DNA from: Nonlabens dokdonensis DSW-6
Lineage (GTDB): Bacteria > Bacteroidota > Bacteroidia > Flavobacteriales > Flavobacteriaceae
Length of the DNA: 64,000 nt
Reading direction: 5' to 3'
Assembly: GCF_000332115.1 (NCBI RefSeq)
Contig: NC_020156.1
Location: forward strand, 1,426,001 to 1,490,000
Below are positions 54,838-62,612 of the stretch, one piece after another; the first letter of the stretch is position 1, and every line of letters starts with the position of its first letter. The notes under the pieces were generated by a model. That model made no database searches. It was given only the letters and a program-made list of their open reading frames with translations, and was not told the DNA's origin. The translations under genes were made by a program, and so were the position numbers.

Positions 54838-54938
54838 CCAGCAGATTGCGTCGCGCTGACCATCACTTTGGAAAAGCGCTCGCAATGACTGTTTTAAGGA
54901 GTCATTGCGAGGGGTGCAGCAACGAAGCAATCCGCTGG
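54838..54938. repeat. 100-bp palindromic repeat, right copy
   Basis: Long imperfect palindrome: outer CCAGCAGATTGC pairs with GCAATCCGCTGG, inner CTCGCAATGAC with GTCATTGCGAG around TGTTTTAAGGA. It lies 25 bases after the GIY-YIG stop. The sequence type is widespread in Bacteroidetes. Confidence 0.85.
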
Positions 54939-54958
54939 ATATGAAACTGATACTTGTT

Positions 54959-57900
54959 TTACCTCACCACCTCAATCCACTGTCCTTTATTACGCACAAT
55001 ATAATCTGCGTCATACATGGCTTCACATTGTATGCCCGGTAGGTAATACCTTCCTAGATAACTGGCATTGATCGTTGTTTTAAAAGTGAGTGTTTCTCTA
55101 GCTTTTAAATCAAAATAGTAGTTGACACGATCATCTTTTATATCGGTGTATTCGATGCTGGTATTTGCTTCTTCAGCGCCGTAATCTGTGAATCTAGTAT
55201 TGACTATTTCCCAACCAGAAGGCAAGATTTGAGTCAGTGCGACATCTTCTATTCTAGAACCAGTGGTATTTGTAATCGTAGTGATCGCAGTAAGTTCTGT
55301 TCCTTGATTTACTTTACTCACGTTGACTGTTTTTCCTTCTTTGTCTACATAAGTGATCGTGGCATTCAATTTACTCTGAGCTGTTTTTTCATTTCCAACA
55401 GGCAATTTACCAGTCATTGCATTGGTTATAAAAATCATGTTATCACCTGTGTTCGTTACCGTAAAAGAAGTAGCTTTTTCATCAATATCCAGATCGCGGT
55501 TTGCCAAACTTTTAGCACTGGAAACAGTAGTTGTTTTACCATTAAAAGTATAGCTCACGTTGACTCCTTTTCCTCCTACATGATTTGCATATTTGCTGAT
55601 GGCAATAAAACTATAAGCCAGTGCTTGCGTATTGTAATAACGATCAGAATCTAGGTTTTTTGCTAATTCTTCCATGATTTGTCTCGCACGCTCATCCTTT
55701 TTCATGATCGTGTAGGTTTCTAATGCCATCGCACGATTACGTTGTGGAGAACCATAAGTTCTATAGTCATAACGATTAGGTTGGAAATCTATATTACTCT
55801 TTGATAGAAGTTCTTCTGCCGCCTTGTTCTGTCCTACTAATGCATAGGCCGCAGCTAGTCTTAACTTACTATCGTTAGATAGGTTTGCGTTTTCGCGTAA
55901 ACGGTTCATAGAAGATAAATCTGGAGCTCCTGCCACTGCTAGAGAATACAATCTGTAGGCTTGATATAAATCATTGCGATCATTATAACGCCATTGTTTT
56001 GCCACTCTTTTTTGATAAGCGATCCAGTTAGACTTGAATGAAATAGGAACGGTATAACCTGCAGTTTCTGCCTCGATCATAAAGTGACCAGCATAAGTTG
56101 TTCCCCAATCGTTCACACTACCGCTGCCCGGCCAGTAAGAGAAACCACCATTTGCTTTCTGATAATAACCCAACTTATTGATCGCCGCTTTAATATTGTG
56201 ACTAATTTGCTTTTGCTGATTGCTATTTAAATCTACCACGCTAGCAAGATGCAGTTGTGGAAAAGCCGCACTAGCCGTTTGCTCTACACAACCATGCGGA
56301 TAACGAATCAAATAGTTCAATCTACGCCCTAAATCCATAGGTGGCAAACTAGAAAAAGTCACGGTAGATGAATTAGTTCCTTTAGTTCCAAAAGGATTGA
56401 TTGAAATAGTCGCTGTCTCGCCAGGTTTTACGATAGCTTTTTCAGAAATCGTACTATACGGATTAGGATTTACTAAATCAATTTCTGTCTCATAAGCAGC
56501 TGCTTCTCCGTTTCCTTTTGCAGAAAGTTTCAGTTGTGCAATTCCAGTTGCTTCCTTGACTTTTACATCAAAGTAGGCAATCTGATCGCCAGTTTCTGTG
56601 AACTTTAAATCTTGAGTATTACCATTCAATAATTCAAAGAACGGTGAGTTTTCCAGAGTCACTTTTACGTCCTTTACCTTATCATCCATTGCAAAAACAG
56701 TTACCGGTAATTTTACTGTTTCTCCAGGAGACAGCTTTCGCGGAAGCGAGGCAAGCATCATGAGCGGCTTTTTTACTGGAGTCGCAATTTCGGCACTACC
56801 GTAAGCTTCAGAGCGATCATTACCAGCTACTACCATCGTACGTACAGAACCAACATATTGCGGAATGTCTATCGTATGTGTTTTGCTCTCACCTGCTTTT
56901 AAAGTAAATGGACCTAAATGAATGACCATAGGTTTGAAACGGTTGGCTTTTTTGGCTTTAGAAGCTGCTGCGCTTCCATCACCACCTATCGCAAAAGCGG
57001 CGTCAATTCGACCACCATATGCACCGATCACATCATCAAAAATATCCCAAGTTTTTACTCCTAAAGCTTCACGAGCAAAGAACGTATCCCAGGCATCAGG
57101 CGTTTTGAAATTAGTGAGGTCCAGCAAACCTTCATCTACAACAGCTAGTGTGTAGGTCATGGCTTTGTTGTTTTTCTCACTTACTGTAATCTTTGCACTG
57201 GTTTTAGGTGCGAGTTCTTTAGGCATCTTAATTTCTGGCTCAAGATGTGTTGCCTCATTCTCTACTAATAATGGTATCACACCATACATTCTCAACGGTA
57301 AATCGTTTGCTGTTTGTGCATGTTTTTGTAGATAGGTAATATGTACATAAACATTAGGAACGTAGAGGTTATTGAGCGGTATGGTTACTTGAGTTTGCTT
57401 ATCTGTAGTTTCTGCCCATTGTGCATCAAGAACTTCAGTACCATTTTCTACAGTAATCAACGCACGTCCACCAGCACTAGATGGGAATGTAATTTTTGCG
57501 TTTTCTCCTACCTTGTAGGTTTTCTTATCAGCATTGAAAATGAGCATAGAAGCCATTTCTGGATCTACTTTACGGCTTTTTCCTGCCCATCCTGGCCAGT
57601 CTACATAAATAATTTTCCCAGTAGAATGTCCTGATTCAGGATCATAAACGCGTACCAGATATCTTCCCCATTCTGGATATTTAAGTGAGAATTTAAAATT
57701 CCCTTTTCCGTTAGAATTGGTATTTATAGTATTGCTATACACTTGCTGACGGTATTCTCTGGCTTCATATCTAGAAAGGCTTCCAGACTGTGATTGCCAC
57801 CACCATCTCCAGTTCACCTTATAGACTTTTACTTCTAGCTCTTTAGTTGCTTTAGGATTACCATTTTGATCTAAAGTTACCACGTCAAAATTATGGTCCG

Positions 57901-60481
57901 TGTCTGTTAATAACATGCCACGTTGCTTATCTCCTGGTGGCACGTCTATACCTACATAAGTATCATATGGAGAATAGGTCTTAGTTGTTACATTAGTACT
58001 GAAATCGCCTCCGTTTTCATACACTTTAGTTAGGAAACTGGCTTTTAACATTCCAGGAGCTTCAGAATCCATATTGGGTTCAAAATTGAATGTAGCGTCG
58101 CCACTTTGATCTAGGTTTCCATCAAAAACTTCGGATTCTTGAAGATCAAAAAATCTAGAAGGATCGTCAAAAACATAGCTGTCGTATTTCTTGAATTTAG
58201 TGGTCGTTGCATAATACTTTGCAGTAACGTTTGCTTTAAGACCTTTGGCAGTTGCGCCGTGCAACCACATCGCATTTAAAGAACCTTTTACGTTCTGTCC
58301 AGATTTGATAATCTCTTCATCAAAATCTAGTTTTACTTTTAAGCGATTAGGTTTAATAGTTTCAATCTTCAATGTTTTATTAAAAGTAACGCCACCTACT
58401 TCTACTTTAGCGTTCCAATTTCCTGTAGGTGCATTATCATCTGTTTTCAGATCAAATTGATAGAAATTATTCAACCCATTTTTTTGAACTTCTTTATGAG
58501 TAATTTTTCCATTAGCGTTTCTTAATTCTAACTTGATAGGATGACCGTTAGGTAATTTATTATCGGCATCGTTGAGCATGAAAGTTAGATAAATATGATC
58601 TCCAGGACGCCACACGCCACGCTCGCCATAGATATAGCCTTTGATTCCTTTCTTCAGTCGTTTTCCAGAAGTATCGAACTTACTTACTGAAAGTGCATTA
58701 CCATCATCTAATCGTACATATCCATGCTGATTGTTATAAGTAACCTTTGCAAAAAATGCTGGATTATCTAATTTGATATCTAATAGACCTTGATTATTAG
58801 TACGCGAACTAGCTATTTCTTGTTGTTGAAAATTGAATAGTGTTGCTTGAGCGCCACCTAAAGGTTTTGTCGTAATGATATTATTAACCGCAATTAAATA
58901 ACCGTTTCCTTCACCTCTTTTTACTGTTATTCCTAAATCACTAGCAAGCACATTTGTACTTACTTTTTTATTTCTATAAAAAGAATGAGTACATGGATCT
59001 TCGCGATCTCTCCAGTTGTAATCATAATAACCGTACTCATCATCATAATAGTAATTTTGAGCGCCATCCCAATTACTAGCTTCAAAAGAATCGTCAAAAT
59101 CTACTTCTTCAATCTCTGGTTGATTTTCTGGAGTGTACTCACATTTGTAAGCACTGTAAGCTAATTTGTACTTGAATTCTACTCTATAAATAGCACCAGG
59201 ATCTGTGGCGATGACTTCATTTAAATCAACAGAATAGGTATTCCATCTGTTGACATCATTTCCTGTAGCTTTAAGATCCACCACTTTACGAGCAACTGGT
59301 CTTCCTACGTTTCTCATGCGTCCAGAAGAATCTAAATTATTGTTCTGCAAAAACTGTAAGACATTATTGCTATAAATTTTATAAACCCAAACATCAACAG
59401 CATTAAGATTAACCGCTTTAAAATTGATTTTAGAATTTTGAGAAGATGGTAATATAGTACCAGATCTCACTAGTTTCACTTCTGGATTAACTTGCTCAAA
59501 AGCTATATAACTAGAGAATCCATTTTTTAACTTATAGCCATCTATACTGGTGATTCCCGTAAATACCTCCACTTTTTTAGATCCAGTGACCGTTTTTGAT
59601 GGATATACTTTTAACTCATTTCCTTTACTTTCAAATTTCATTTTATCAACACCTTCTATCTGGATCATTCCATCCAGGTTTTGAGACGTTTTTAATGGAT
59701 CTGAAAAGTTGATCAAGATATATTGTGCATCTCCATTTACTAATTCAATGTCCGTAACTGAAAAACTATTTTTACCTGGAAGTGTAATTGTATTATTTCC
59801 TTTGCTATCTACTCCTATGCTTTTACCGTTCCATGAAATCTCTACTTTTTCATCTTCTATAGGACGCTGGATACTATCGATTTTAAATTCAAAATACTTA
59901 CCTAAAGCAATTGAGCTTTCAAATTTTAGTGGCAGCTCTTTACCCTTTAATTTTGCTGTTACAATTTGCTTTGCATTTTCCAGCTCCATGATATCACTGG
60001 ATTTAATGGCTCCAGTAACGTATTGATAATCTCCTTCATAAGAACCTACAGGCTGCGTGCTCACAATATAATCTTGAGCAATCGTTTTGAATCTAAAAGT
60101 AAACTCCTCTAAATCCTTTTCTACCTTCTTAACTTTTGAAAGATTAAAACTTACCGAGTATTCAGCGTCTTGTTTCAGTGGTTTCTCAGGTAAAAAGGAA
60201 ACCGTTTGCGCATCTAAAGCAGTCAATTTTCCTGAAACATCAGGGCTCAGGCTTATTAAACTATTATCCAACTCTTTTCCTGTAGTCCAACCTTCAACAG
60301 GTTCTGTCAATTTGATAGTGATAGGTTCTCTAGTCGAGATCACATCATCAGAAACCTGACTAATATGTTCCCTAAATTTGAAAAATTCATTTTGGTGTTC
60401 TTGAAGTTTTTCTTCATTAGTTTTTGTGTTGCAGGAAGCTAGAACAACTAGCGAAAACATAAATAAAAGTGCTTTTTTCAT
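54959..60481 (-). CDS. bacterial alpha-2-macroglobulin
   Basis: Start at ATG 60481 (an in-frame TTG lies just before). The 1840-residue lipoprotein (signal MKKALLFMFSLVVLASC, lipobox LASC) is a periplasmic protease trap. It has an N-terminal Ig-like region, repeated macroglobulin domains (for example GYIYGERGVWRPGDHIYLTF), the bait region and a thioester motif CVEQ at Cys1398 (YPHGCVEQTASAAFPQ). The C-terminal receptor-type domain ends at the stop. The PBP1C gene often found next to it is absent. A degenerate palindrome at 56734 encodes LPRKL. Confidence 0.9.
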   Translation of the reverse strand: MKKALLFMFSLVVLASCNTKTNEEKLQEHQNEFFKFREHISQVSDDVISTREPITIKLTEPVEGWTTGKELDNSLISLSPDVSGKLTALDAQTVSFLPEKPLKQDAEYSVSFNLSKVKKVEKDLEEFTFRFKTIAQDYIVSTQPVGSYEGDYQYVTGAIKSSDIMELENAKQIVTAKLKGKELPLKFESSIALGKYFEFKIDSIQRPIEDEKVEISWNGKSIGVDSKGNNTITLPGKNSFSVTDIELVNGDAQYILINFSDPLKTSQNLDGMIQIEGVDKMKFESKGNELKVYPSKTVTGSKKVEVFTGITSIDGYKLKNGFSSYIAFEQVNPEVKLVRSGTILPSSQNSKINFKAVNLNAVDVWVYKIYSNNVLQFLQNNNLDSSGRMRNVGRPVARKVVDLKATGNDVNRWNTYSVDLNEVIATDPGAIYRVEFKYKLAYSAYKCEYTPENQPEIEEVDFDDSFEASNWDGAQNYYYDDEYGYYDYNWRDREDPCTHSFYRNKKVSTNVLASDLGITVKRGEGNGYLIAVNNIITTKPLGGAQATLFNFQQQEIASSRTNNQGLLDIKLDNPAFFAKVTYNNQHGYVRLDDGNALSVSKFDTSGKRLKKGIKGYIYGERGVWRPGDHIYLTFMLNDADNKLPNGHPIKLELRNANGKITHKEVQKNGLNNFYQFDLKTDDNAPTGNWNAKVEVGGVTFNKTLKIETIKPNRLKVKLDFDEEIIKSGQNVKGSLNAMWLHGATAKGLKANVTAKYYATTTKFKKYDSYVFDDPSRFFDLQESEVFDGNLDQSGDATFNFEPNMDSEAPGMLKASFLTKVYENGGDFSTNVTTKTYSPYDTYVGIDVPPGDKQRGMLLTDTDHNFDVVTLDQNGNPKATKELEVKVYKVNWRWWWQSQSGSLSRYEAREYRQQVYSNTINTNSNGKGNFKFSLKYPEWGRYLVRVYDPESGHSTGKIIYVDWPGWAGKSRKVDPEMASMLIFNADKKTYKVGENAKITFPSSAGGRALITVENGTEVLDAQWAETTDKQTQVTIPLNNLYVPNVYVHITYLQKHAQTANDLPLRMYGVIPLLVENEATHLEPEIKMPKELAPKTSAKITVSEKNNKAMTYTLAVVDEGLLDLTNFKTPDAWDTFFAREALGVKTWDIFDDVIGAYGGRIDAAFAIGGDGSAAASKAKKANRFKPMVIHLGPFTLKAGESKTHTIDIPQYVGSVRTMVVAGNDRSEAYGSAEIATPVKKPLMMLASLPRKLSPGETVKLPVTVFAMDDKVKDVKVTLENSPFFELLNGNTQDLKFTETGDQIAYFDVKVKEATGIAQLKLSAKGNGEAAAYETEIDLVNPNPYSTISEKAIVKPGETATISINPFGTKGTNSSTVTFSSLPPMDLGRRLNYLIRYPHGCVEQTASAAFPQLHLASVVDLNSNQQKQISHNIKAAINKLGYYQKANGGFSYWPGSGSVNDWGTTYAGHFMIEAETAGYTVPISFKSNWIAYQKRVAKQWRYNDRNDLYQAYRLYSLAVAGAPDLSSMNRLRENANLSNDSKLRLAAAYALVGQNKAAEELLSKSNIDFQPNRYDYRTYGSPQRNRAMALETYTIMKKDERARQIMEELAKNLDSDRYYNTQALAYSFIAISKYANHVGGKGVNVSYTFNGKTTTVSSAKSLANRDLDIDEKATSFTVTNTGDNMIFITNAMTGKLPVGNEKTAQSKLNATITYVDKEGKTVNVSKVNQGTELTAITTITNTTGSRIEDVALTQILPSGWEIVNTRFTDYGAEEANTSIEYTDIKDDRVNYYFDLKARETLTFKTTINASYLGRYYLPGIQCEAMYDADYIVRNKGQWIEVVR

Positions 60482-60610
60482 CAAAATAGAGCAGGAATTA
60501 ATGGTTAATAGGTAATTTCCTTAAAGTTATAGAAACTTGTTGAAGAACAATCTTATAACGTTAAATAATTTTAAAATATTTTGGAAAGAAAGTTTATGTT
60601 TGGTTTTTCC

Positions 60611-60624
60611 GCTTTCGCGAAAGC
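60611..60624. repeat. iterated palindrome, copy 14
   Basis: Full form with the outer CCGC/GCGG at 60609-60626, in the gap upstream of the macroglobulin gene and 62 bases before the promoter box at 60686. Confidence 0.9.
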
Positions 60625-60664
60625 GGAAAAGAATAAGTTTGATTACGAATTAAGTAATCTTTAA

Positions 60665-60693
60665 TTGTTAAGATTATGAAACAATTATCTTTG
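60665..60693 (+). promoter_or_regulatory. Bacteroidetes promoter (TTG, 18-base spacer, TATCTTTG)
   Basis: TTG at 60665-60667 and TATCTTTG at 60686-60693 give an 18-base spacer, within the usual 17-23. It is the best complete promoter in the window and drives the gene at 60717. Confidence 0.65.
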
Positions 60694-60716
60694 AAAGAAG
60701 TAAAAAGGCATTCTAA

Positions 60717-61391
60717 ATGTATCAAGAAAAAAACGACCGCCAATTATTAGATTTAGTTTCAATTCACAAAAAGCTAACCTATCGGGCTCAACTTAATTTA
60801 AAAGACGAAATAAGTAAGCGCAATTTAAATTACGATTTAAGTGAACTTAATGAATCTTTAAATAGCAAAAAGTCTAAAATCAATAACCTAGATTATCTCA
60901 AAAATATGGGTTTTGAGTTACATGATAATGGCGATTCAGTTGAAGTTAAAAGAACTTCAAACGCAGTGTGGATGGATATAGTTGCTATTGTTGTTGGTTT
61001 GTTGTTTATTATAATCAGTATAAATGGTATCGTAACTTTATTTGGTTCCCTGTACAGCGATCAGTCCTTTAGTATTTTTACTATTTTGTGGTGTATCGCC
61101 CAAGCATCATTAGGTATACTAGGTTTTCAATTCTTGAGCGGAATCAATAGATTAATTGATCATTCTGGCTTTCAATTATTGGGACTTGACCAAATGATTA
61201 CCTTAAGGAAGCGACTTGACTTGAAAAAAATAGAAATTCAAAAAGAACCTTCCTCCATACACATTTCAAACTCAGAAAAAAAAGTAACATTACAAATGGA
61301 AGAAGTAGATATAATCTCTACTTACAGTGATAATTATATTCATAAAATGACTCTTAAGAAATTGAAAGAGAAGTTGCATGAGGTTTCTTAA
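60717..61391 (+). CDS. two-span membrane protein of unknown function
   Basis: A 224-residue protein with a charged helical N-terminus (LDLVSIHKKLTYRAQLNLKD), two membrane segments (about residues 82-105 and 118-143) and a C-terminal cytoplasmic part with coiled-coil tendency. No family is recognised. A 67-residue gene follows after nine bases, so the two may work together. Confidence 0.65.
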   Translation: MYQEKNDRQLLDLVSIHKKLTYRAQLNLKDEISKRNLNYDLSELNESLNSKKSKINNLDYLKNMGFELHDNGDSVEVKRTSNAVWMDIVAIVVGLLFIIISINGIVTLFGSLYSDQSFSIFTILWCIAQASLGILGFQFLSGINRLIDHSGFQLLGLDQMITLRKRLDLKKIEIQKEPSSIHISNSEKKVTLQMEEVDIISTYSDNYIHKMTLKKLKEKLHEVS

Positions 61392-61400
61392 ATACAATCT

Positions 61401-61604
61401 ATGAATATTGAAGAAGTTTATAGAAAAGCTAATCAAATTGATTTGAAGAATAATGCCTTTACTGTAAATGAACATCTTTATCATTCTGGATTGATGCAAA
61501 CTTTTGAAAAGGCCTTAGTTAAAAATAAGCCGCTAGCATTTGAAATTTTGATAGCCTTGAAAGTTGATTCAAAATCGATAGAACGGATAGTTTTTTCTAA
61601 ATAA
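61401..61604 (+). CDS. small protein of unknown function
   Basis: A 67-residue soluble protein (MNIEEVYRKANQIDLKNNAF, later EILIALKVDSKSIERI). It starts nine bases after the previous gene, in the same operon. No family is recognised; the reading frame has normal codon use for the region. Confidence 0.5.
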   Translation: MNIEEVYRKANQIDLKNNAFTVNEHLYHSGLMQTFEKALVKNKPLAFEILIALKVDSKSIERIVFSK

Positions 61605-61783
61605 ACATGTTGTTTGTTGCTCTAAAACTAAATATAAAGTCCGCCATCAGCTTCAAAGAAAGTCAAGAAAAACACCTCACATATCAAGGCTTAGCATTTT
61701 CTCTTCCTTAAAACTTGCATCACATCCACCACTCCTGAATTTATCCCAGCTATCGCTGCAAGAGCTAAATATATAAATACCGT

Positions 61784-61805
61784 CTTCGACAAGCTCAGAC
61801 TGACA
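61784..61805. repeat. partial CTTCGACAAGCTCAGACTGA repeat
   Basis: Half of the long inverted repeat type seen at 42249, without a matching arm nearby. Confidence 0.5.
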
Positions 61806-61831
61806 TTTCTTTTTCAATTAAAAATTAAAAA

Positions 61832-61867
61832 TTTCCAAAAGGTAGAATTAATTCTACCCTTCGGAAA
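61832..61867. repeat. 37-bp hairpin repeat, copy 3
   Basis: Best conserved copy: GGTAGAATTAATTCTACC is a perfect central palindrome, with TTTCC/GGAAA ends. It follows the small gene pair and precedes the end of the TPR gene. Confidence 0.8.
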
Positions 61868-61892
61868 TCAAAATAAACATTTGAGAATCAGA

Positions 61893-62510
61893 TTATTCTC
61901 CACATTCCTTTTTGGCATCGAGAGCTCCTTTTTTGCCCCAGCGAGGTTGAAAACCTTCTACGGTTTCTTTTTCAAATAATGCGATGGCTTTATCAATCTC
62001 ACCGCAATATGGAGCGATATCTTTCCCAAAGAATTTTGCACTACCCATTAACCATCTTGCTCTGTTTGCTATGACTCTTGGGTTTTCTGGTGCGATTTGT
62101 ATCGCTTTTTCATATAGTGCGGTAGTCGGACCAGATAATTTCATTCCGTAAACGCGGCTGTCATAAGTGATCCAGCAAGTATTTAACATGCCTTGCAATA
62201 CCATTATTTCTGGATTGTTTTCTGATATTAACTCTGCATCATTAATAAATTCTTGAGCTTTGTTCATGTGTTGCAAGGTTTTTTCTTTAGGCAATTGTCC
62301 CCAGGAACTGTTCACGTTGCACAAGGCTGCATAATACGCTGGTAGCCAGTTTTCTTTTTCGGCTTTTGCAACACGTTCAAATTGTTGTGATGCGGCTTGT
62401 AAGTCAGTTTTCATTAGTTCTAGTCCTTTTTTCATGGCTTTTTCATAGCCCGATTGTGCCGTAAGACTTAGTGATAAAAGGAGTACAAAAGTGGTGATTA
62501 TAGTTTTCAT
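61893..62510 (-). CDS. TPR-like exported protein
   Basis: Start set at ATG 62510 for its signal peptide (MKTIITTFVLLLSLSLTAQ). The 205-residue protein has helical TPR-like pairs (LAxxxFERVAKAEKENWLPA, ALYEKAIQIAPENPRVIANR) and two conserved cysteines (PYCGEIDKAI, KKECGE). Function unknown. It follows a TonB-dependent receptor gene on the same strand with a palindrome in the gap. Confidence 0.75.
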   Translation of the reverse strand: MKTIITTFVLLLSLSLTAQSGYEKAMKKGLELMKTDLQAASQQFERVAKAEKENWLPAYYAALCNVNSSWGQLPKEKTLQHMNKAQEFINDAELISENNPEIMVLQGMLNTCWITYDSRVYGMKLSGPTTALYEKAIQIAPENPRVIANRARWLMGSAKFFGKDIAPYCGEIDKAIALFEKETVEGFQPRWGKKGALDAKKECGE

Positions 62511-62556
62511 GAGTAAGCGTTTAATTGATTTATGATACAATGATAGTGGCGATCTC

Positions 62557-62570
62557 GCTTTCGCGAAAGC
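62557..62570. repeat. iterated palindrome, copy 15
   Basis: Full 16-bp form at 62556-62571, between the receptor gene and the TPR gene. Confidence 0.9.
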
Positions 62571-62612
62571 GGAACCAACCCAACTGTAAAAACCAGTGAC
62601 TGAGTTGTAGAT

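Noticed and set aside
54700..54930. Open frame on the minus strand across the right palindromic repeat
   Set aside because: It runs over the GIY-YIG gene and the repeat; the translation is typical repeat-derived noise.
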